A DNA stretch of 9,928 bases from CAMBDR01 sp046597185 (GTDB taxonomy: Bacteria; Pseudomonadota; Gammaproteobacteria; Burkholderiales; Burkholderiaceae_D): the NCBI GenBank assembly GCA_046597185.1, contig JBKJLF010000891.1, positions 1-9,928 on the forward strand. The letters are read 5' to 3'. This document shows, in pieces, positions 5,271 to 9,928 of the stretch. A model generated the notes under the pieces. That model was not told the origin of the DNA. It ran no database searches and worked only from the letters and a program-made list of their open reading frames with translations. Every line of letters starts with the position of its first letter. Position 1 is the stretch's first letter. The position numbers and the translations under genes were made by a program.

Positions 5271-7346
5271 TTATTTAGGTGGCTTTTCTTTTGAGTAATG
5301 TTTGAAGTCATTGAGCCAAGTTTGGCATGCTTGCTGCAGTTGGTCTGCTTGGTCGGGTTGGCCTGCTTGCTCTGATGGTGTCGGTGCGGGTGGGCCAAAG
5401 CGGTATTGGTAGTGCAATTCGATGATCTGGGCCAAGGCGGCACTGGCAGATTGGCCCAGATGCGGGGTGATTCTGGCTAACCAATAGTGGAGGGCTTCGC
5501 CAGTCTGGCGTGGGTAGCCTTGTTGTTTGAGATAGTGTTCGATTTGGTAAAACCCCGAATCCGTTTGCATGCCAAGCTGTTGCGATTTGTTAACCTTCCC
5601 CTTTTTATGCTGCCAAGGCTTGCGCCAGTCTGGAATCAATGTTTGCAAACGCAGCCACAACAAGAGCGATAAGATCGCCAGGGCAACATGCCAGGTTTGA
5701 ATTTGCCCGTTGCGAATCTGGTAGATGATCCAACTGCTGCCATCGCTCATCGCGCTCCACCAAGCGTCATGGCCAGCATCTTGCTGGCCCCAACTGGCTG
5801 GCGTGGTATCAAAATCTTGCCAGGCACCGTCAACAAAGGCCAAGGCCCAGGCGTGGCTATGCCGTTGTCTGACCACATAACCACCGCCAAAGCGTTCCGG
5901 TTCTTGTACCGAGTAGCCTACCGCATAGCGTGCGGGTATGCCGGCCGCGCGTAGCAACAAGACGCTGGCGCTGGCAAAGTGTTCGCAATGGCCCTGGTGA
6001 GTTTGGCTCAAAAAGTCAGCGATGGCGGACAGCCCCATGGTATTGCCTTGCCGAAAAGTGCTGTAGCGGAAGTTTCTGGCAAAATAGCTGCGAATAATGG
6101 GCAACGCCTTTGCAGCGGATAGGCCGGGTAAATGTAATTGCTTGGCCAGATTTTGCAATAACACCCGTTCGCCGGGAGGGAGGGCCAGATCTTGTGCATC
6201 GGGTGGGTTGGAATCCTTGGCCTGGGTTTGATATTGCACCACATAATGATAGTGGCCGCGCGCCATATTGGCTTGGAGTGTGCCAAACGGGTTGCGCGTG
6301 AGCGTTTGAAATTGCTCACTTTCCAGCGTCGTGCTGCCTGGTGGCAAAGCAACGACGGGGTTGATCTGGCTGGCGCTGGTATCGATGGCCAGACGTTGGT
6401 CCGGCTGATCCGGCTGATCCGGCTGGTCCGGCTGGATTTGCCGGTCTTGTCGGGCTTGTCGGTCTTGTCGGTCCTGTGTTAAGCGCCAGAGGCGGCGGTT
6501 TTGTGTGCTGGTTTGACTCGGTATCCAGGTAAAACGATGGGTGCCACTGAGCATCCAGGTCGAGGCCCAATACATATTGTAGCTTGCGGTTCTAAGTAAT
6601 AGTGGTTCAAATAAAACCTGGTCGGTTTTGACTCGCATGGCGATGCCACTGCCCAATTTAAGTTGCCCAATATGCCCCAAATTGGTTTCGGTGCGTAACG
6701 GGTCTTCTTCGCTATCAATGGTGATCCAATTCATGGCGGCTTGTTCGATGGTGCCGTGTAAGCGATACAAGCCGAAATTCACCGCTGCGCCGCAGACAAT
6801 GGCAATGCCCAATAAAACTAGCCACATCAGCAGTGGCCGCCCGGTTGGGCGCACACCCCACAAGGCCCAGGCCGCGATCAATGATAAGCCGATATAAAAC
6901 CCTGGGCCCTTGTTGTTGGCAACGCCGCTGGCCAAAATCCACAAGGCCAGGTAAGGGTAAGCCAAATTATATTTTGCGCCATGCTCGGGGTCGGCTTTGC
7001 TACGTTTTCGCATCACTGACGAAATAATGGCCAACGGTACTTCGGCCATGCCGCTGATGCCAATCACAAACATCAAGGGTAGCAACATCAGTGGTGTCCA
7101 TTTAATTACCGCCAATACGCCGGGTGCTGGCTCCAGGGTAAACGCAAAATAAGCGGCGACCGAGACAAACAACAGGGTACAGGCATTGGAGAGGCGACAT
7201 AAAAAATCAAAACCGACATGGCGCTGCCATTGTCCGTTGCCAACTAATTCCATGCCCAGCGCCAGAGCGCCAGCGAGCCATAGAAATTGCCATTGCCAGC
7301 CCCAAAACAAGACGGCGGCGGCAAACATAAGGCGCGGCAGCTTCAT
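5271..7346 (-). CDS. TgpA-like membrane transglutaminase (DUF3488-type N-terminus, transglutaminase core, DUF4129-like tail)
   Basis: 691 residues, a normal length for this family. The N-terminal part carries about five to seven hydrophobic segments (around 7-32, 52-70, 84-110, 127-145, 150-165, 172-195), followed by a periplasmic region and the transglutaminase-like core (about 395-520). The catalytic triad is visible: C454 in 'HQGHCEHFASASVLLLRAAG', H498 in 'RQRHSHAW' and D513 in 'WQDFDTTP'. One more membrane helix (about 553-570) leads to a cytoplasmic DUF4129-like tail. TgpA, its Pseudomonas relative, is a periplasmic-facing membrane transglutaminase; substrates are not known. Residues 291-318 are an unusual repeat of DRQ then QPD units, and the tail has a smaller Q/D-rich repeat near 660-672. 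The ATG at 7346 overlaps the stop of the DUF58 gene in an ATGA junction, so it is translationally coupled to the MoxR/DUF58 genes. Confidence 0.93.
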   Translation of the reverse strand: MKLPRLMFAAAVLFWGWQWQFLWLAGALALGMELVGNGQWQRHVGFDFLCRLSNACTLLFVSVAAYFAFTLEPAPGVLAVIKWTPLMLLPLMFVIGISGMAEVPLAIISSVMRKRSKADPEHGAKYNLAYPYLALWILASGVANNKGPGFYIGLSLIAAWALWGVRPTGRPLLMWLVLLGIAIVCGAAVNFGLYRLHGTIEQAAMNWITIDSEEDPLRTETNLGHIGQLKLGSGIAMRVKTDQVLFEPLLLRTASYNMYWASTWMLSGTHRFTWIPSQTSTQNRRLWRLTQDRQDRQARQDRQIQPDQPDQPDQPDQRLAIDTSASQINPVVALPPGSTTLESEQFQTLTRNPFGTLQANMARGHYHYVVQYQTQAKDSNPPDAQDLALPPGERVLLQNLAKQLHLPGLSAAKALPIIRSYFARNFRYSTFRQGNTMGLSAIADFLSQTHQGHCEHFASASVLLLRAAGIPARYAVGYSVQEPERFGGGYVVRQRHSHAWALAFVDGAWQDFDTTPASWGQQDAGHDAWWSAMSDGSSWIIYQIRNGQIQTWHVALAILSLLLWLRLQTLIPDWRKPWQHKKGKVNKSQQLGMQTDSGFYQIEHYLKQQGYPRQTGEALHYWLARITPHLGQSASAALAQIIELHYQYRFGPPAPTPSEQAGQPDQADQLQQACQTWLNDFKHYSKEKPPK
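5341..5367 (-). repeat. Imperfect 9-bp repeats in the transglutaminase tail
   Basis: Three in-register 9-base units (plus strand tggtctgct, tggtcgggt, tggcctgct) encode the Q/D-rich stretch 'AGQPDQADQ' near residues 661-669. They resemble the larger repeat arrays in the middle of the same gene and code for similar residues. Confidence 0.45.
6400..6477 (-). repeat. Two adjacent 9-bp tandem arrays inside the transglutaminase gene
   Basis: On the plus strand, four units of tccggctg(a/g) fill 6400-6435 and four units of cgg(t/g)c(t/c)tgt variants fill 6442-6477, with only 6 bases between them. Both are multiples of three, so copy changes keep the frame. In the protein they give DRQ-type triplets (about 291-303) and QPD triplets (about 305-317), a charged, glutamine-rich insert in the periplasmic region between the membrane part and the catalytic core. 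Confidence 0.85.
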
Positions 7347-8695
7347 GCTTGCACCAGACTTTGTTCAATGCGGCCCGGTTGTAAAACCTGTAGCCAGGCC
7401 GGGCAAGCGGGTGGTGTTTGCTCTGCGACCAACCATACTAACAAGGGGAGGCCGAGCATTTGCAATTGTTGAATCAGATTCTGCCGCGCCGCATCCCAAC
7501 TGAGCAGGATGCAAATACAACTGCACAATTCGTCGCGCCGACAGGCCACATTCGCCAGCAAGGCCGACAAGTCATGGTCAGGGCTGGGGCGCACATTGGC
7601 CAGCACCCGCATCAAGGCTTCGGCCTGCAATTGGCCCGGCCCCATGGTAAAGCAATGGCAGGTATCGCCCACGAATAATAGATCGAGCAAGACTTCGGCG
7701 TGTTCCACATCGCCCACCAGGGAAGCGGCCAGCGCCACCGCTTCTTCAAACGCTTCGCTAGCGGCCACGCCGCTGGTGTCGAGCAAGAGTGCGTGCCGTT
7801 CAAAATATTCGTTTTGATATTCGCGTACCACGGGTTCGCCAATGTGTGCAAAGCTTTTCCAATGAATGTCGCGCAGTGCGTCGCCGGGGCGGTAAGGGCG
7901 CAAGCCGATGATTTCTTCGTGGTCGTTGCCTTGGGCGGCGCTGATTTGGTGTTCCGGTTGATTATGCAATTGTCCCGGCAAATTGCGTGCGGGCAAGCGG
8001 TAGGTGCGCGGCAATACCAGCACTTGCGCGGGTAAATCGAGAATTTGGTAATGGCGGCACAAGCCAAACGGGTCGCGCTGCGCGACGGCGATGCCATCCA
8101 GATTCCACACCCAGCGCGCGTGCGGCAGGCATTGCTGGCTGATTTGTACCTGATTGGCATCGTTTTTGGGCGCTGGCAGGTGGACTTCTTCACTTCGCGC
8201 CACGGTATTCATGCGCACCAGCCAGGCCCAGCGATAATAGCCCACATAGCGGTCAAACGCATTGCGTTGCGCTGCGCCCGGCTCGCGCGCCTGGGAAAAT
8301 TGCATAAAGTCGGGGCGCGGATCGTGCTCCACTTCAAACAAGCTCAGGCCCTTTGGCAGCTTACCTTGTTTTTGGCTGACGATAATCTGATATTGAAACG
8401 GTATCCCCACCGTGGCATAGCGTGGCAAAATGCGCTGGATTTGCAGGCGCGCATTGAAGCGGCGGCGGCCGAAGGCGACATACAGCCGTGCGACCAATAA
8501 TAAACCCAGCACCAGGCCAAAAATTTGATACGCCATCGCTTGCCGGGTATTCACCCCCAGCAAGGCGCTGGCGAGTAAGCCCACCAGCATAAACTTGCCG
8601 ACAGGGGTATAGCGCCACTGCCAGCGCTGCTTAAACAAAAAGTAAGCGCGGAAGTTTTTGTAGAAGAGCTTTTTAAGCTGGGATGGGCGTGTCAT
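7343..8695 (-). CDS. DUF58-domain membrane protein
   Basis: 450 residues. Two membrane helices near the N-terminus (about 33-50 and 54-73) are followed by a beta-rich region and the DUF58 signature (about 259-292): 'HEEIIGLRPYRPGDALRDIH', then 'WK' and 'GEPVVREY'. A vWA-like strand 'HALLLDTSG' (301-309) follows, but the metal-site pattern is DTSGV rather than the full DxSxS. DUF58 proteins are regularly encoded between a MoxR ATPase and a TgpA-like transglutaminase, as here, and are thought to work with the ATPase as a chaperone-type pair at the membrane. The ATG at 8695 overlaps the MoxR gene by 23 nt. No ribosome binding site is visible before it, so translation is probably coupled to MoxR, or the start is slightly different. 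C-terminal 7343 overlaps the next gene by 4 nt. Confidence 0.93.
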   Translation of the reverse strand: MTRPSQLKKLFYKNFRAYFLFKQRWQWRYTPVGKFMLVGLLASALLGVNTRQAMAYQIFGLVLGLLLVARLYVAFGRRRFNARLQIQRILPRYATVGIPFQYQIIVSQKQGKLPKGLSLFEVEHDPRPDFMQFSQAREPGAAQRNAFDRYVGYYRWAWLVRMNTVARSEEVHLPAPKNDANQVQISQQCLPHARWVWNLDGIAVAQRDPFGLCRHYQILDLPAQVLVLPRTYRLPARNLPGQLHNQPEHQISAAQGNDHEEIIGLRPYRPGDALRDIHWKSFAHIGEPVVREYQNEYFERHALLLDTSGVAASEAFEEAVALAASLVGDVEHAEVLLDLLFVGDTCHCFTMGPGQLQAEALMRVLANVRPSPDHDLSALLANVACRRDELCSCICILLSWDAARQNLIQQLQMLGLPLLVWLVAEQTPPACPAWLQVLQPGRIEQSLVQA

Positions 8696-9614
8696 GGAGT
8701 AAATGAGCGATCAGGCTTTGGGCACTGGCTCCGCTGTATTTGACCTGGGCGCTGAGCACCAGGCGGTGAGCGATGACGCTGCTGGCCAATTCATGCAAAT
8801 GTTCGGGTTTGACGAATTCGCTGCCATCAAACAGCGCAAGGGCTTTGGCGGTTTTTACCAGCGCAATACTGGCGCGTGGCCCCGCCCCCAATTGCACGCC
8901 CGGCAAGCTGCGCGTGGCGCGAACCAAATTCACCGCATAGCGGGTGAGTTCGGGTTTGATATAAATTTGCTGTACTGCTTGTTTCAAGGCCAGCATGCCG
9001 GCCAGATCGGTGCCGGCTTGCAAGGTGCTGAGTGGGTGTTGTTGATGTTGCGCATCGATGATGCTGGCTTCGGTGGCGGCATCGACATAGCCCAGTGAGA
9101 GGCGCACGGCGAAGCGATCCATTTGCGCTTCCGGCAGCGGGTAGGTGCCGCGAAATTCAACCGGGTTTTGGGTGGCGACCACAAAAAACAGCGGACCCAG
9201 GTTATGCAGTTGGCCGTCGATACTGACCTGGTTTTCGCCCATCGCTTCCAGCATGGCGGACTGGGTGCGGGGGGAGGCGCGGTTAATTTCATCGGCCAAT
9301 AAAATTTGGGTAAAAATCGGGCCGGGGCGAAAATCAAAGGTTTGGTCTTTTTGGTCGTAGACTGACATACCGAGGATGTCGGTGGGCATCAGGTCGGGCG
9401 TAAACTGGATGCGTTTGAAGTCGGCCCCAATGGAGCCGGCCAGCGCTTTGGCCATGGTGGTTTTGCCGGTGCCGGGGAAGTCTTCCAGTAACACATGGCC
9501 TCCGGCGCTAAAGGCGGCCAACAATTTGCGCACGGTGTCATCCTGGCCATACATGATGCTGGTGATCGCGTTAAATAACTGGCGATATGTGGTATGGGCG
9601 GTGTCGAGATTCAT
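8673..9614 (-). CDS. MoxR-family AAA+ ATPase
   Basis: 313 residues, typical length for the MoxR group. Seen: Walker A 'EDFPGTGKTT' (44-53, K51), Walker B 'ILLADEIN' (104-111, D108/E109) followed by 'RASPRTQSAMLEAM', sensor 1 'VATQNP' (146-151), 'GTYPLPEAQMDRF' (156-168) with the arginine-finger region, and sensor 2 'GAGPRASI' (243-250). MoxR ATPases act as chaperones that help assemble or activate partner complexes, generally with vWA/DUF58 proteins; here the partner gene overlaps its 3' end by 23 nt. It is the first gene of the long minus-strand array. The ATG at 9614 starts 13 residues before the first conserved helix, but the upstream sequence has no convincing ribosome binding site. Cytoplasmic. 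Confidence 0.95.
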   Translation of the reverse strand: MNLDTAHTTYRQLFNAITSIMYGQDDTVRKLLAAFSAGGHVLLEDFPGTGKTTMAKALAGSIGADFKRIQFTPDLMPTDILGMSVYDQKDQTFDFRPGPIFTQILLADEINRASPRTQSAMLEAMGENQVSIDGQLHNLGPLFFVVATQNPVEFRGTYPLPEAQMDRFAVRLSLGYVDAATEASIIDAQHQQHPLSTLQAGTDLAGMLALKQAVQQIYIKPELTRYAVNLVRATRSLPGVQLGAGPRASIALVKTAKALALFDGSEFVKPEHLHELASSVIAHRLVLSAQVKYSGASAQSLIAHLLHDTPIPA

Positions 9615-9646
9615 GCGAAGGCGCTGGCGTGGTGGAAGTAAAAGCC

Positions 9647-9652
9647 ATGATA
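9647..9652 (-). promoter_or_regulatory. Possible -10 element of the MoxR-led operon
   Basis: TATCAT (minus strand, 5 of 6 to consensus) lies 32 nt before the MoxR start, between that gene and the terminator at 9664-9712. The -35 position falls within the terminator arm and matches poorly. As the only space between the terminator and the first gene, this stretch is where the promoter should be, but the match itself is weak. Confidence 0.25.
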
Positions 9653-9663
9653 CGCCAGCCAGA

Positions 9664-9712
9664 AAAAAACCGCATCTGTTTGCCGCAAATTACGCCACAG
9701 GTGCGGTTTTTT
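9664..9712 (-). terminator. Intrinsic terminator of the hydrolase gene, symmetric
   Basis: Arms AAAAAACCGCATCTG (9664-9678) and CAGGTGCGGTTTTTT (9698-9712) pair over 15 positions with one mismatch (a possible G-U pair in RNA) around a 19-nt loop. Read on the minus strand the hairpin ends in a run of seven T, 36 nt after the hydrolase stop. It ends in six T on the plus strand too, so it could work both ways, although no plus-strand gene is seen to enter it. It separates the hydrolase gene from the MoxR-led operon. Confidence 0.8.
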
Positions 9713-9748
9713 GGTCAAGCCAGCCGTGAAGCCAGCTTGGGGTGGTGC

Positions 9749-9928
9749 TTACTTGCCAATATGCTTGGCGAAGAATGCTTCCAGCTTTTGGAACAGTTCC
9801 AGACGGCGTTGCTTGTCATAGAAGCCATGGCCCTCGTCGGGTTCTTCCAGCCAATCTGGCGTATTGTTGGCCTTGATGAGGGCAGCGCGCATGCGTTTGG
9901 CATGTTCGATGGGGACGGTTTCATCTTT
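9749..9928 (-). CDS. C-terminus of a prolyl-oligopeptidase-like (S9) serine hydrolase, 5' end outside window
   Basis: The last 59 residues of an alpha/beta-hydrolase. They begin 'KDETVPIEHAKRMRAAL', which matches the 'D..VP' block holding the catalytic Asp in S9 peptidases, and include 'EGHGF', the usual context of the catalytic His, followed by a helical end 'LELFQKLEAFFAKHIGK' and TAA. The nucleophile serine and any propeller domain lie outside. Such enzymes cleave short peptides or esters; the exact substrate cannot be told from this piece. The terminator 36 nt downstream makes it a separate unit from the MoxR-led operon. Confidence 0.85.
   Translation of the reverse strand, partial: KDETVPIEHAKRMRAALIKANNTPDWLEEPDEGHGFYDKQRRLELFQKLEAFFAKHIGK

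Noticed and set aside
6400..6477. CRISPR-like repeat array
   Set aside because: Units are 9 bases with no spacers and lie in frame inside a coding region; this is a coding tandem repeat.
8045..8500. 151-codon plus-strand frame opposite the DUF58 gene, and a 193-codon minus-strand frame at 7612-8193
   Set aside because: Both lie within the DUF58 coding region, which carries the family signature; the alternative translations show no family pattern.
9715..9924. 69-codon minus-strand frame at the right edge
   Set aside because: It is shifted against the hydrolase frame, which carries the D..VP and EGHGF motifs and ends at 9749; this frame runs on past that stop with no motif.

Overview
The window looks like a piece of a proteobacterial chromosome, most likely a beta- or gammaproteobacterium. 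The grounds are roughly balanced base composition, tightly packed genes with 2-23 nt junctions, Shine-Dalgarno sites and proteobacterial-type proteins (TgpA-like transglutaminase, ANTAR response regulator, YccU-like CoA-binding protein). No rRNA, tRNA, CRISPR array, integrase or insertion sequence was seen, and nothing fixes the genus.

Layout, left to right. Positions 1-420 (+) are the 3' end of a gene whose product ends in a DUF4384-type domain. Everything else runs on the minus strand. A two-gene unit follows: a CoA_binding_2 (YccU-like) protein (1508-1050) whose end overlaps an ANTAR response regulator (1060-449), with a recognisable sigma70-type promoter and ribosome binding site in front. 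The gap 1509-1929 has no intact gene. It holds that promoter and what looks like a broken gene with a Tat-type start (1911-1642).

The main block is a co-directional minus-strand array, read from right to left: MoxR-type AAA ATPase (9614-8673), DUF58 protein (8695-7343), TgpA-like membrane transglutaminase (7346-5271), secreted FecR-domain protein (5209-4370), a membrane sensor with a CxxCH haem motif and a HAMP domain (4304-3423), a soluble eukaryotic-like Ser/Thr kinase (3420-1930), and the broken Tat-type gene 18 nt after the kinase stop. The first three overlap and form the well-known MoxR/DUF58/transglutaminase module. The last two intact genes are 2 nt apart. At the far right is the 3' end of a prolyl-oligopeptidase-like hydrolase gene (9749-9928), closed by a strong hairpin terminator (9664-9712).

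How the genes may work together (inference): the sensor has two membrane helices around a periplasmic haem-binding-type domain and then a HAMP domain, but no output domain. The kinase right behind it has no membrane segment or sensor of its own. The pair could be a split receptor/kinase, with the FecR protein and transglutaminase acting on the outer side of the same membrane. The DUF4384 protein at the left edge belongs to a domain family often found in or near bacterial Ser/Thr kinases, so the whole locus may be a phosphorylation-based envelope signalling island. The ANTAR/CoA-binding pair may be unrelated to it.
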